A DNA stretch of 64,000 nucleotides, taken from the NCBI GenBank assembly GCA_025454405.1, contig JALOON010000024.1, positions 1 to 64,000 of the forward strand, written 5' to 3'. Positions within the stretch are counted from its first letter, which is position 1, and each line of letters opens with the position of its first letter. The notes beneath the pieces were generated by a model. That model was given only the letters and a program-made list of their open reading frames with translations. It was not told where the DNA came from and searched no databases. The DNA comes from Oscillatoriaceae cyanobacterium Prado104. Lineage in GTDB: Bacteria > Cyanobacteriota > Cyanobacteriia > Cyanobacteriales > Microcoleaceae. This document shows, piece by piece, positions 24,538-34,137 of this stretch. The position numbers and the translations under genes were made by a program.

Positions 24538-25770
24538 TCACCGTCCCACCGGCAAAGTAAAATGAAAACAACTTCCCTTACCTGCTTTAGAATCAGCCCA
24601 AATTTGGCCGTAGTGAGAGCGCACAATCCGCTGGCACAAAGAAAGTCCAATTCCATAACCGTCTGTTGATTCGTCTCGCTGCAAGCGGAAGCGATCTTCA
24701 AATATACTTTGCAAATTTTCTTCAGGAATTCCCGGCCCGCTGTCTCCGATGCTTACTTGAACTTTGTAAGCAGTTCGGTGGAGGATTGAAATACTCACAG
24801 TTCCTTGTTCTGGAGTGTATTTAGTAGCATTGTCGAGCAGGTTGGCAATTACTTGTTGGATGCGATCGGGATCGGCATAAATCGAGGGTAAATCTGTAGG
24901 AATATCTATTTCTAACTTCAGATTTTTCGACCGAAATTTGTCTTTAAATTGCAGGATTACTTCTTGACAAATTGCCCCTAATTCGATTTTTTTCGGTTCG
25001 ATTCGCAATTGAGCGTTTGTGCCTCTAGCTGCTTGCAGGATGTCCGTAATCATGCGATCGACAATCCGAATTTGGCGTTTTGCTTGTTTCATCAAATGAG
25101 CAGCCAGACTCGGCGTCAATCGGGGCAAATCTCCTTCTTTCACCTTCTGGCTGGATTCCAAAGTTTCCAAAGCCAAACTTGCAGCCGTCAAAGGATTCCG
25201 GAGGTCGTGAGCCAGCATGGCGATAATCCGATCTTTCAACTGCAACTGTTCTTGCAGGTGTTCTTTTTCTTGTTTCAGACGAAACACTTCATCAGACAAC
25301 TGCGCGAGTTCGGCAGTACAAGCGACCGAAAATTTGGATGTTCGATTGGCGTCAGTTGCAGTCATAGCTGCTTGCTGCCCGTGTGCGCATTCTTCAGCAG
25401 ACAACTGCCAGCGAGGCCACCAATGTTCCAACTGGGCCATCAAATTGCTGCCGGTGAGAATCTGTCGCGGATCGGGATGAATTTTGAGCAGCGAAGGAGT
25501 GGCCACGAGTTTAAAATGTTCTGCCAAATCCGGCTGTTCGCCTACGTCGATGACCTCAAGTTCAAAATCGCACTCTGCCTTCAGGGCTTGCAAGGATTTG
25601 CGGATGTTTCTGGTTTGTTCGCGGGAAGACGGGCGCTTGTCTACAAACAGAAGCAATTGGAGCAGCGACTCTCGATTTTCCTGCTGTTCGGGGGAACAGC
25701 CGGCATCTTTAGGGCCGATGGCTGGATGCATGTGATTGAATTTTTCGATCGGGTGAAAATAATTGACCAT
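24538..25770 (-). CDS. sasA: Adaptive-response sensory kinase SasA (circadian clock output)
   Basis: Histidine kinase that binds the KaiC clock protein and passes its state to the response regulator RpaA. Residues about 35-120 form the KaiB-like thioredoxin-fold sensor (LLQLLLFVDKRPSSR, VIDVGEQPDLAEHFKLVATPSLLKI). A coiled coil leads to the HisKA domain with His188 in AHDLRNPLT, then the HATPase domain with N box (LLDNATKYTP), G1 DSGPGIP and G2 GYGIGLSLC. 410 residues from ATG 25770; ATG 25731 is also possible. Confidence 0.93.
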   Translation of the reverse strand: MVNYFHPIEKFNHMHPAIGPKDAGCSPEQQENRESLLQLLLFVDKRPSSREQTRNIRKSLQALKAECDFELEVIDVGEQPDLAEHFKLVATPSLLKIHPDPRQILTGSNLMAQLEHWWPRWQLSAEECAHGQQAAMTATDANRTSKFSVACTAELAQLSDEVFRLKQEKEHLQEQLQLKDRIIAMLAHDLRNPLTAASLALETLESSQKVKEGDLPRLTPSLAAHLMKQAKRQIRIVDRMITDILQAARGTNAQLRIEPKKIELGAICQEVILQFKDKFRSKNLKLEIDIPTDLPSIYADPDRIQQVIANLLDNATKYTPEQGTVSISILHRTAYKVQVSIGDSGPGIPEENLQSIFEDRFRLQRDESTDGYGIGLSLCQRIVRSHYGQIWADSKAGKGSCFHFTLPVGR

Positions 25771-25839
25771 TTGCGAGGCGAGTTATTTCACTTTTACTTT
25801 AATTTAATATCCGCTTTAGATTTATGCTATTCTGCTATC

Positions 25840-25900
25840 TAAAATCCCGACAATGCCGGACATCAGTTGACACTTCAACGGGGAGCGACGGCGCAATTAA
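25840..25900 (-). ncRNA. Candidate omega-RNA / right end of the TnpB element
   Basis: TnpB proteins use a guide RNA made from the 3' end of their own gene and the element's right end. Downstream of the tnpB stop the minus strand continues AGGGTTAATTGCGCCG then CCCCGTTGAAGTGTCAAC; the element end and guide start must lie near here. Boundaries were not determined. Confidence 0.35.
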
Positions 25901-27015
25901 CCCTCTGTGTCCAGACTCGGCTTAGCCCTCCGAGCATATTTTTCTAAATTCACAGCAGCATTGCAATCTCTGTCTGCTTGAAATCCACAAGCAGAACACT
26001 CATAGACTCTCTCGCCAAGAGACATCGGCTGTTGTCCCCCACAACCCGAACATAATTGAGTCGATGGATACCACCTATCGACCAAAACTACACTCGAACC
26101 ATAGCGCTGTGCTTTGTACCGAATTTGTCGCCCGAATTCGGCAAAATTGGCGTCGGCAACTGCACCTGCCAGTTTGTGGTTTGCCATCATCCCCGACACA
26201 TTTAAGCCCTCAATAGCTACAACAGCGTGGTTTTTGCAAATATAAGTTGTAGCTTGATGAGTGGCATCGAGTCTGATGTTTTTGACTCGTTGGTGAGCGC
26301 CTGCTAATCTTAACTTTTGTCGGTGATATCTGTTGCTACCTCTTTGTTTGCGCTGTAACTGGCGCTGCATTCGTGCTAGTTGCTGGCGAGCTTTTCTCAA
26401 AGCCTGGGGATTGGCAATTACTAAGCCATTCGACAGGGTAGCTAACTGTTTGACTCCCAAATCTACACCTACAAAGTCGCGAGACTTAGCGGTAACTGAC
26501 GGTTCGATTTCATAGGTAAAGCTGATGTACCAGTTGCCCGCTTCTTGGGAAATGGTAAATTTTTTGGTGGTGACGTGGGGCAAGCCTTCATAGGTGGATA
26601 CCCAGCCAATTGTCGGTAATTTCAATCTAGTGCCACCCACAGCGATCGGTCTGCCACTAGCATCAATGGTAAAACTATCGTGCTGACCCTTTTTCTTAAA
26701 TTTGGGATAATGAGCCTTGCCCGAAAAGAAGTTACCAAATGCTTGACCTAGATGCTCGAAAGCATATTGAGTTACTTTTTGGCAAATACGGGCTTCTTTC
26801 ATCCAGGGACATGCAGGCTTTACGTGATTGTTAAAAAACTTTTTCAAGACCAAAGCGTTAGGCTTGACACCCTCACTATAGAGCGCGCTCCAGGTCGCCA
26901 GTCCCCAGTTATAAGTAAACCGAGAAATACCTGCGTGTTTTGACATTAACACAGAGGCGGCATCCGTGAGTTTTAACTTTGTCTTGAGGGCAGTGTACAC
27001 TGGCTTGAGATTCAT
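25897..27015 (-). CDS. tnpB: RNA-guided nuclease TnpB (IS200/IS605 OrfB type), no TnpA
   Basis: TnpB of 372 residues from ATG 27015. The RuvC catalytic residues are intact: Asp185 in GVDLGVKQL, Glu269 in AIEGLNVSG and Asp350 in DRDCNAAVNL, with the zinc finger Cys322, 325, 340 and 343 between the last two. The N-terminal wedge and the helix-turn region (SRFTYNWGLATWSA) look complete, so the protein is probably active. No Y1 transposase TnpA is present, as in IS1341-type elements, which need TnpA in trans. It starts 114 bases from, and divergent to, the DUF2079 gene. Confidence 0.9.
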   Translation of the reverse strand: MNLKPVYTALKTKLKLTDAASVLMSKHAGISRFTYNWGLATWSALYSEGVKPNALVLKKFFNNHVKPACPWMKEARICQKVTQYAFEHLGQAFGNFFSGKAHYPKFKKKGQHDSFTIDASGRPIAVGGTRLKLPTIGWVSTYEGLPHVTTKKFTISQEAGNWYISFTYEIEPSVTAKSRDFVGVDLGVKQLATLSNGLVIANPQALRKARQQLARMQRQLQRKQRGSNRYHRQKLRLAGAHQRVKNIRLDATHQATTYICKNHAVVAIEGLNVSGMMANHKLAGAVADANFAEFGRQIRYKAQRYGSSVVLVDRWYPSTQLCSGCGGQQPMSLGERVYECSACGFQADRDCNAAVNLEKYARRAKPSLDTEG

Positions 27016-27128
27016 AATTCGAGTGATGCCTATGATAACATATTGGGCAGATGTACTACTTAATTCAGGAAATATCTTTGTTTTTGTGGTTCTAGTAATT
27101 ACTCCGATAATTTCACTTCGATGAGCGC

Positions 27129-28817
27129 ATGATATTTTTAATCGGCAAGAAAAATTCATCGCTGCGGGTAGTGGGAACGGTAGCTGCAGTCTTTTTCGGG
27201 CTGTGTCTGTTGTTGGCGCTGCACCGCTACTATAGCTTTTACGCTACTTACGACCAAGGCATTTTCAATCAAGTGTTTTGGAACGGTACTCGCGGTCGCT
27301 TGTTTGAGAGCTCCCTATCCTCAGCTTTGTCCGCTAATGTAGTTCACAATAACGAGCTGCCTGAAGTATTCTACTACAGATTGGGACAGCATTTCACGCC
27401 GGCGCTAATGTTGTGGCTGCCAATTTATGCACTGTTTCCCTCGCCAGTCACTTTGACAGTGTTGCAGGTAACTTTAGTGACAGCCGCCGGTTTGGTGCTT
27501 TACGCCCTGGCCAGGCACTATCTCAAACCGCAGCTAGCGGCGGCGATTGCTATCAGCTATTACTGCGCGAATGCAGTAATCGGTCCGACTTTAAGCAATT
27601 TTCACGATATTTGCCAAATGCCGCTTTATGCATTCAGCTTGCTGCTGGCAATGGAAAAGCGCTGGTGGCCACTGTTTGGCATTCTGGCAACTTTAATTTT
27701 GGCCGTGCGAGAAGATGGCGGAGTTTTGTTATTTGGTATCGGAGTTTACCTAATTTTGAGCCGGCGCTACCCGCTTACCGGCTTGGCGGTGTGCGCGCTC
27801 AGTTTTGGTTATATGTTAGTTTTGACCAATCTGATCATGCCGCTGTTTTCCGAAGATATCTCGCAACGGTTTATGATGGAGCGCTTCGGTCAATATGCTG
27901 AGGGAGATGAAGCTTCGACTTTAGAAATTCTCTGGGGAATGCTGAGCAATCCTGAGCGGTTGTTGGTAGAACTATTTACGCCGTTTTTTGGTAAAATTAG
28001 ATACTTGGTCGCTCAGTGGTTGCCGCTGGCGTTTGTTCCTGCCGTAGCACCAGCTTCCTGGGCGATCGCGGGTTTTCCCCTATTAAAGCTGTTTTCAGCC
28101 CAGGGAGAGTCGGTACTGGCGATTAACATCCGGTACGCGATGACTGTGGTTCCGGGACTGTTTTACGGGGCGATCCTGTGGTGGGCCGGCCGCCAACAGG
28201 AAGAAGACAAGATCGCCAACAGGGAAACAACGTTTTTGCGTTTTCCTTCCGCAATGTTTCCCCTGCCTTCTTCCTCGAGATTTCGCCGCTTTTGGAGTTT
28301 GTGCATCTGCTTGTCGCTATTTTTTACCTTTACATCTAACCCGAATCGCACTTTTTCCTTCATTTTGCCCGACGCAATCCGCCCTTGGGTGCAGGTTCCT
28401 TTAGTCAGGCAGTGGCAGCATGTTTTGCAAGTGAGGTCGTTGCTGGCTCAAATTGGGCCGGATGCTAGCGTGGCAGCTACTAATACGATCGTCCCGATTT
28501 TATCAAGCCGTCGCGAAATTCTCCGGTTTCCGATGTTGGAATTGCGCAACGATCGGCGGGAAATAGTAAAAATGGAGTATGTAATTGCCGATTTGTGGCA
28601 GTTGCAGCGGTATCAAGCTGCATTTCGCACGGAACGCAGTCAGTTAAAGGCAATTGTGCCGCAGATCGATCGAATGTCAAATTCTGGAGAATACGGAATT
28701 ATCGGTTTTGCAGATGGTGCAATTTTAATGCGCAAAGGTGCTGCTTCTAACTCTGCATCGACTGCTGCTTGGGCAAGTTTTCGACCGCAATTGCAACCAA
28801 TTTTGCAGAAAAATTAA
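27129..28817 (+). CDS. DUF2079 multi-spanning membrane protein (GT-C-like)
   Basis: Integral membrane protein of 562 residues with about ten hydrophobic helices. The DUF2079 signature is clear after helix 1: HRYYSFYATYDQGIFNQVFW, then NGTRGRLFESSL and LGQHFTPALMLWLPIYALFP, followed by SNFHDICQMPL and AVREDGGVLLFGIGVYL. The family is related to GT-C glycosyltransferases that use polyprenyl-linked sugars, and the conserved Asp and Glu after the first loop and at REDG fit. A glycosyltransferase gene lies downstream, separated by about 410 bases. Substrate unknown. Confidence 0.85.
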   Translation: MIFLIGKKNSSLRVVGTVAAVFFGLCLLLALHRYYSFYATYDQGIFNQVFWNGTRGRLFESSLSSALSANVVHNNELPEVFYYRLGQHFTPALMLWLPIYALFPSPVTLTVLQVTLVTAAGLVLYALARHYLKPQLAAAIAISYYCANAVIGPTLSNFHDICQMPLYAFSLLLAMEKRWWPLFGILATLILAVREDGGVLLFGIGVYLILSRRYPLTGLAVCALSFGYMLVLTNLIMPLFSEDISQRFMMERFGQYAEGDEASTLEILWGMLSNPERLLVELFTPFFGKIRYLVAQWLPLAFVPAVAPASWAIAGFPLLKLFSAQGESVLAINIRYAMTVVPGLFYGAILWWAGRQQEEDKIANRETTFLRFPSAMFPLPSSSRFRRFWSLCICLSLFFTFTSNPNRTFSFILPDAIRPWVQVPLVRQWQHVLQVRSLLAQIGPDASVAATNTIVPILSSRREILRFPMLELRNDRREIVKMEYVIADLWQLQRYQAAFRTERSQLKAIVPQIDRMSNSGEYGIIGFADGAILMRKGAASNSASTAAWASFRPQLQPILQKN

Positions 28818-29229
28818 AGTTAATCCCTCTTTTGCCACTTTCGGGATACAATTTTTCAGCGCTGTGACTTGTAAAGCTTTCGCCTTACAAGTCATAATTC
28901 TCGATCCTGGTTCAAATTGAGAGATTGCAAACTAAAACTTGTTTCTGTGTCTAAAGTAACAAAAGAGAGAAAATATTTAACCGACAGCGTTTTGCTATCC
29001 GGCTTGTTTACTGAATCTGTTACCTGCAACTGCTGTATTTTGGTCGATCGAACCTTTGGGCCACCCCGACTCGCGAATTAAATCGGAAATTTCCCAGCTA
29101 AAAAAATTCCGATCCGATCGCACTTCAGACGTAAATTCAAGATCTCCTCAAACTGCCGGGTGGTAATTGTACAATAAAAACAGTTAATTGTAAACATTAA
29201 AATATGTAAACTGTTTGGAGAGGAGAAAG
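28818..29229. other. Intergenic region with a hairpin
   Basis: Holds a hairpin TGACTTGTAA / TTACAAGTCA at about 28864-28894 that could end DUF2079 transcription although it lacks a T-run. The rest should contain the promoter of the glycosyltransferase, ending in AGGAG at 29221. Confidence 0.5.
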
Positions 29230-30417
29230 ATGAAAATTTTGGTATTGGCATGGGAGTTTCCTCCCAGAATCGTTGGCGGTATCGCCCGCCACGTATCGGA
29301 ACTGTATCCCGAAATAGTTAAATTAGGACACGAAATTCACCTAATTACAGTAGAGTTCGGTCACGCACCGATGTACGAAGTAATCGAAGGGATAAAAGTA
29401 CACCGGGTAGTAGTCGGACACGCCCGCGACTTTTTCCACTGGGTAGCCAACCTCAACGAAAGTATGGGCCACCACGGTGGCAAACTAATGCTGGAGGAAG
29501 GGCCGTTCGATCTCATCCACGCGCACGATTGGTTGGTAGGAGATGCCGCGATCGCCCTCAAGCATACCTTTAAAGTACCGCTAATTGCCACCATCCACGC
29601 GACAGAATACGGACGCTACAACGGCATCCACAATGACGGACAGCGCTACATTCATCAGAAAGAAAATGACCTCGCTTACAACTCTTGGCGTCTGATTGTT
29701 TGCAGCGATTATATGCGCCGGGAAGCCGAACGGGTACTGGCAACTCCTTGGAACAAAATCGAGGTAATTTACAACGGCATTCGCCCCGAGAAAAAGCCGC
29801 GCTGGCACGAATTTGACGCGATGGATTTTCGCCGGCATTTTGCAGCAGACCACGAAAAGATTGTTTATTATGTGGGCAGAATTAGCTATGAAAAAGGTAT
29901 TTCTGTATTTTTGAACGCAGCGCCTAAAGTAATTTGGGAAATGGGGGGATGTGCTAAAATAGTAATTGTTGGAGGTGGCAATACAGACCATCTCAAGTAT
30001 CAAGCTTGGAACTTAGGAATTTGGAACAAGTGTTATTTTACTGGTTTTATGTTGGAGGAACATCTCGACAAATTCCAGACTGTAGCTGACTGCGCGGTGT
30101 TTCCGAGTTTGTACGAACCTTTTGGGATTGTCGCTTTAGAAAGTTTTGCGGCGCGCGTGCCTGTAGTGGTTTCCGATACGGGGGGACTTCCTGAGGTGGT
30201 CCAGCATACGAAAACAGGGATTGTTACTCAGACTAATAATAGCGATTCTTTAGCTTGGGGGATTTTGGAAGTGCTGAAAAATCCCGGTTACGGACAGTGG
30301 TTGGTAGATAATGCTTATGAAGATTTGGAACGCCGTTTTAGCTGGTCGAAATTAGCTGTAGAAACTGAGTGGGTTTACCGTCGTGTGGTAGAGGAAAGGG
30401 TCGAGGTTGATTGGTGA
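29230..30417 (+). CDS. Family 4 glycosyltransferase
   Basis: Cytosolic retaining GT-B glycosyltransferase of 395 residues, start ATG 29230 with GGAGAGGAG just before it. The N-terminal domain begins KILVLAWEFPPRIVGGIARH and the C-terminal domain holds the nucleotide-sugar motif EPFGIVALESFAARVPVVVS, with VYYVGRISYEKGI between them. The sequence resembles cyanobacterial glycogen-synthase-like GT4 enzymes, but the donor and acceptor are not readable. It may act in exopolysaccharide or glycogen-type synthesis. Confidence 0.88.
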   Translation: MKILVLAWEFPPRIVGGIARHVSELYPEIVKLGHEIHLITVEFGHAPMYEVIEGIKVHRVVVGHARDFFHWVANLNESMGHHGGKLMLEEGPFDLIHAHDWLVGDAAIALKHTFKVPLIATIHATEYGRYNGIHNDGQRYIHQKENDLAYNSWRLIVCSDYMRREAERVLATPWNKIEVIYNGIRPEKKPRWHEFDAMDFRRHFAADHEKIVYYVGRISYEKGISVFLNAAPKVIWEMGGCAKIVIVGGGNTDHLKYQAWNLGIWNKCYFTGFMLEEHLDKFQTVADCAVFPSLYEPFGIVALESFAARVPVVVSDTGGLPEVVQHTKTGIVTQTNNSDSLAWGILEVLKNPGYGQWLVDNAYEDLERRFSWSKLAVETEWVYRRVVEERVEVDW

Positions 30418-30516
30418 GAGTTGAGAGTTGATAGTTGATAGTGGTAGTGCGAGCGTCAGGATCTCGCGAGAGTCGATCGATCGCAACTGTTAACTGACAA
30501 CTCTTCCTTCTTCCGA

Positions 30517-30807
30517 TTAACATCGATAGCAAACTGCATCTGACACTAAAAACATACCACCATACTTTTTCAGGATTGGCTGCAATTCTAAGAACAGTAA
30601 ATCTTCCTGTCCAGATAAACAAGTTGTCAAGATATAGACACTACTTAATTGATCGTCGAGATCGTCACTGGATTCGCCAAAGTCCCCCCTACCTATGACG
30701 TGACGGATGATACTGTACTTGATAATTCCCATCTTTTCAAGTCGTTTTACGACTGGTTTTAGTTCGATGGCAGGGACAATTATTTCGATGCGTTTAATTG
30801 TATCCAT
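30517..30807 (-). CDS. PII-like protein partner of SbtA (SbtB-like, divergent)
   Basis: A 96-residue PII-fold protein encoded 13 bases after sbtA. The fold is visible in TIKRIEIIVPAIELKPVVKR, a T-loop region (HVIGRGDFGESSDDLDDQ) and SVYILTTCLSGQEDLLFLEL. SbtB proteins bind adenine nucleotides and control SbtA. Typical SbtB ends in CGPxGC; this one ends VSDAVCYRC, so the C-terminal redox loop is altered or absent. I therefore call it SbtB-like and leave out the symbol. Confidence 0.75.
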   Translation of the reverse strand: MDTIKRIEIIVPAIELKPVVKRLEKMGIIKYSIIRHVIGRGDFGESSDDLDDQLSSVYILTTCLSGQEDLLFLELQPILKKYGGMFLVSDAVCYRC

Positions 30808-30820
30808 TGATTTTATCTAT

Positions 30821-31807
30821 TCAATTCCAAATTTGCTTGATAATCTGTAAATACACTGGAATCCCAATAATAATATTAAAGGGAAAAGTCAATGCAAGTG
30901 CCATTGATATGTATAAGCTGGGATTTGCTTCAGGTACACTCATCCGCATTGCAGCAGGAACCGCAATATAGGATGCACTGGCACATAGTACCGCAAACAG
31001 TAAAGCATTGCCAACAGACAGACCTAAAAGTTTTGCTAATCCAATGCCAATCAGAGAATTTAATACAGGCATTCCTATAGAAAAGCCAATCACAAACGAC
31101 CCCGATTGTTTTAAGTCATTAATTCGGCGGGCTGCAATTATTCCCATATCCAAGAGAAAAAAGCACAGTATTCCGTAAAACAAGTCATCAGCAAAAATCT
31201 TGATTTTTAGCCAACCGCTTTCACCCGTAAGCAATCCGATAATTAGGCTACTTACTAATAAAAATACTGACCCATTGAGACAGGCTTCTCGCAATACCTC
31301 AACCCAAGAGATTGGTTCGATGTTTTCGGTTTGGCTGTCTTTCTTATCGGGAAACATCCGTACTAAAAAGATGCCGATCACGATCGCTGGAGATTCCATC
31401 AATGCCAAAGCTGCAACCATATGCCCGCCAAAACTTAGCTCTAATTTTGTTAGCAAGGCGCTGGCGGTGATAAAGGTAACAGCACTGATAGAGCCGTAGG
31501 TGGCTGCGATCGCGGCTGAATTATAAACATCTAGCTTGAGTCTTAAGATGAAAAATGAGTAAATTGGTACTACACAAGCCATTAATATTGCGGCTAAAAG
31601 AGTGAATCCAATTTCTAAAGTTAAGCCACTTTCAAGAATTTCGTGACCGCCTTTGATGCCGATCGCGAACAGGAGATAGAGGGAAAACAACTTGGGCAAT
31701 GGCTGGGGAATTTCTAAATCTGACTTGAGCCAAATTGCTGCCATGCCTACAAAAAAGAACAACACTGGAGGGTTGAGAATATTGGAAAGAATCAGGCTAA
31801 ATTCCAT
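30821..31807 (-). CDS. sbtA: Sodium-dependent bicarbonate transporter SbtA
   Basis: Inner-membrane high-affinity Na+/HCO3- symporter of the CO2-concentrating mechanism, 328 residues with about ten helices in two inverted halves. Typical segments include NPPVLFFFVGMAAIWLKSDL at the start, FAIGIKGGHEIL in the first half and AVLCASASYIAVPAAMRMSV with PEANPSLYISMALALTFPFN in the second. Its PII-like partner is next in the operon. It is expected to be induced at low inorganic carbon; a regulator site was not identified. Confidence 0.92.
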   Translation of the reverse strand: MEFSLILSNILNPPVLFFFVGMAAIWLKSDLEIPQPLPKLFSLYLLFAIGIKGGHEILESGLTLEIGFTLLAAILMACVVPIYSFFILRLKLDVYNSAAIAATYGSISAVTFITASALLTKLELSFGGHMVAALALMESPAIVIGIFLVRMFPDKKDSQTENIEPISWVEVLREACLNGSVFLLVSSLIIGLLTGESGWLKIKIFADDLFYGILCFFLLDMGIIAARRINDLKQSGSFVIGFSIGMPVLNSLIGIGLAKLLGLSVGNALLFAVLCASASYIAVPAAMRMSVPEANPSLYISMALALTFPFNIIIGIPVYLQIIKQIWN

Positions 31808-32095
31808 AGGTGCCTTAGTGAAACATTAAATCCGACGGTACTGAACATTCTGTCGCGAGATTTAACTAACTCCCTTACGTGAAAGGAAACTGATTGTAGC
31901 ACTTCATCTATCTAACTCTGATTTTTTTCATAAAACGAAACAAATCATTGATTATTGGCGGTCGCTGTGGAAGAATGAGTCCTATCGTGTCCGATCGCTC
32001 AAATGCGATAAGTCTACATCTACAGCTACCAACTCATCCGCGAAAGCCAAACAAAAGCTAATTCTATCTGGACTTGGGCAAATAGTATTTAAAAT

Positions 32096-33772
32096 TTAAT
32101 TATTATTCGTGCGATCGCCCTTTTTCATCAGATAGAAAGTCGTGCCGCCAATCGCTGACAATAGCAACCAGCTTATTGCATTCACCCGCAGATCGAACAG
32201 AGTCACATCTACGGTATTGAATAGCGTGCAGCCGCCGAAAGCTAATAAATAACTGAAAAAAATCAGTCGATCGCCCCCTTCAATTTCTTGACTAATTACC
32301 CCATTTATGTTATAAAATACAGAAGCTCGATCGACTTTTGTCTCGCCATCCTCTATTTCTGGTGCAGCCATTTTATTCGGTGCAGTATCTGCTGGATAAA
32401 GCAGAGGCCAATTTAGCAACAACCACACACCTCTGGCCAAAATCCAACCGACTAAACTCACAAAAAATAGAGTTGTGGGTATTCCAGTTTCCGCAGTCAA
32501 CATCAGAATCAAACTGTGAGGATGACCCAGCCATTGTTGCATTTGAGCTTCGTAAAGTGGAGTAAAATTTCGCAATCCCCAACCAGTCCAAGGGCGCTGC
32601 TGAGTCATCGACCAAGCAAACTGCCATTGAGTTGTTCTTAAAGTAGCTACAGGGCGATTGGGAAACATCTCATCTGTGAGTCTCGCCCAGAAAAAAGCAG
32701 GAACAATTCTGCGTAAATTCTGTCGCAACGGTTCGGGTCCAAAAGCCGATAAAAAAACTGTACCTACCGCACTAAACACCGCACCTAAGATTTTTTTATA
32801 TCCCGCATAAAATGCAAAAGCTAGAGCCGCTAAAACTGCTATTCCCCAAGCATTGCGAGAATTAGTAAATATTAAACAGAGGGCATTTCCCGCTACTGCC
32901 AAACTTAAAAATAGCAACGGGGAATTGGGAATTGGGAATTGGGGATTGGGAATTGGGGATTGGGAATTGGGGATTGGGAATTGGGCATCGGAAATTTTGC
33001 TACTATCGCCCTCTCCTCCTGTCGGAGCGGGCACGGGGGCACATGAAGACCTCCAACTCGAATGTGCTTCGCTAGTCATCAGCGCTTCGCGCTGGCAAGT
33101 CCTGCGAGTTGGAGGTCGAACTCTACAATTCCACTCTCCCATTCTCCCCATCTTCCCATTTTCTTCTATCCACAGTCCCAAAGCTAAAATAAAAGCAATT
33201 GTTAGATAGCAAGCTAAGATATTGGCGTACATAAATACCGAAGCCATTCTACCGGGAGGGTTGCCTTGAGGTTCGAGAGTCCAACCGAAAATAGGCTGCA
33301 ATTGAATGATGCCACTCCAACCTAAAAATTGTTGTCCCAAACCCAAAATTATTACCGGAATTGAACCAATTACTAGCAGCCAAGATAATTGTCGCAATTG
33401 CGCGGGAGTTTGAATTAAACTGCTGAAAGCGGCAAACATTATGAAAAACGGCAATAAATTGCCCAATCCTAAAATAGCTTGTATTTTGTTGTTGGCAAAA
33501 ACAGTCGCGATCGCTAACAATACAGTGAGAATTGCGAATCCTCGATTGATGGGGCGGCTGGTGATTTGACCTAATTTTTGTTTCCAGGTGCCGACCAATC
33601 CCAAAAATAGTCCCAAAGCTCCCAAAATCGGAATTATTGGAAAAATCAACACTCCTATTTGAGCGAAATTCCAAGGAATTTGTAAGGCGCGATCGGAATG
33701 TTTTTGAAAGCGATTATTGAAATTTTTAAGTGTTAATTTTGCAGCAAGTTTTAATCGATGTTTAATGTTCAC
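32096..33772 (-). CDS. IctB/O-antigen-ligase family membrane protein with in-frame repeat insertion
   Basis: Integral membrane protein of 558 residues in the Wzy/O-antigen ligase superfamily, like cyanobacterial IctB-type proteins once proposed as bicarbonate transporters. The conserved periplasmic loop [20 protein letters not shown] then [20 protein letters not shown] is intact. Residues about 203-286 do not belong to the fold: they translate intergenic repeats, first a palindromic element and then a (GGGAATT)n heptamer tract giving [14 protein letters not shown]. The frame is kept throughout, so the protein may still be made with a soluble loop added. Confidence 0.78.
   Translation of the reverse strand: MNIKHRLKLAAKLTLKNFNNRFQKHSDRALQIPWNFAQIGVLIFPIIPILGALGLFLGLVGTWKQKLGQITSRPINRGFAILTVLLAIATVFANNKIQAILGLGNLLPFFIMFAAFSSLIQTPAQLRQLSWLLVIGSIPVIILGLGQQFLGWSGIIQLQPIFGWTLEPQGNPPGRMASVFMYANILACYLTIAFILALGLWIEENGKMGRMGEWNCRVRPPTRRTCQREALMTSEAHSSWRSSCAPVPAPTGGEGDSSKISDAQFPIPNSQSPIPNPQFPIPNSPLLFLSLAVAGNALCLIFTNSRNAWGIAVLAALAFAFYAGYKKILGAVFSAVGTVFLSAFGPEPLRQNLRRIVPAFFWARLTDEMFPNRPVATLRTTQWQFAWSMTQQRPWTGWGLRNFTPLYEAQMQQWLGHPHSLILMLTAETGIPTTLFFVSLVGWILARGVWLLLNWPLLYPADTAPNKMAAPEIEDGETKVDRASVFYNINGVISQEIEGGDRLIFFSYLLAFGGCTLFNTVDVTLFDLRVNAISWLLLSAIGGTTFYLMKKGDRTNNN
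32915..32990. repeat. Heptamer tract GGGAATT/GGGGATT inside a coding sequence
   Basis: About ten heptamers of GGGAATT and GGGGATT type. Identical tracts occur between genes elsewhere (56882-56925), but here the tract is read in frame within the IctB-like gene. Confidence 0.85.
33048..33117. repeat. Palindromic element inside a coding sequence
   Basis: Perfect 13-base arms GACCTCCAACTCG (33048-33060) and CGAGTTGGAGGTC (33105-33117), enclosing GCTTCGC-rich sequence of the dispersed-repeat type. It sits within the IctB-like gene next to the heptamer tract. Confidence 0.8.
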
Positions 33773-34137
33773 TCTCGCTCCGATTTATAATTTAAAATGA
33801 GGTACATTTGGCACATTGGTAATTGGTAATTGGTAATTGCTTGAGAGCGGATCTCACTTTTTTGAGAACTGCTACTACAATTGTGAGGTACCCAGCGCGC
33901 ACCTTACACTACAAGCAGCATATAAAACTACTGTTTTCTTGTGGAAAACTTGCCGATCTATCGCACATCTTTTTTATATTTTCGATCGCCCTGCAATCCC
34001 CAATATAAAATCGCCATCTAAAATTGTATTTTATCGTTAGGTCAATCTAGCAAGAGCCTCAACCGAAAATCTTCAATCGTTTTTAGGATATTCGATCGCA
34101 CTCCCAGCGAAAATCTGAAATCGAAAATCCCAAATAT
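33773..34137. other. Intergenic region, no gene recognised
   Basis: Contains short TTGGTAA repeats near 33815 and the promoter region of the IctB-like gene. Nothing else supported. Confidence 0.5.

Noticed and set aside
25009-25842. 277-codon frame opposite sasA
   Set aside because: Antisense shadow of the kinase gene; composition is not protein-like.
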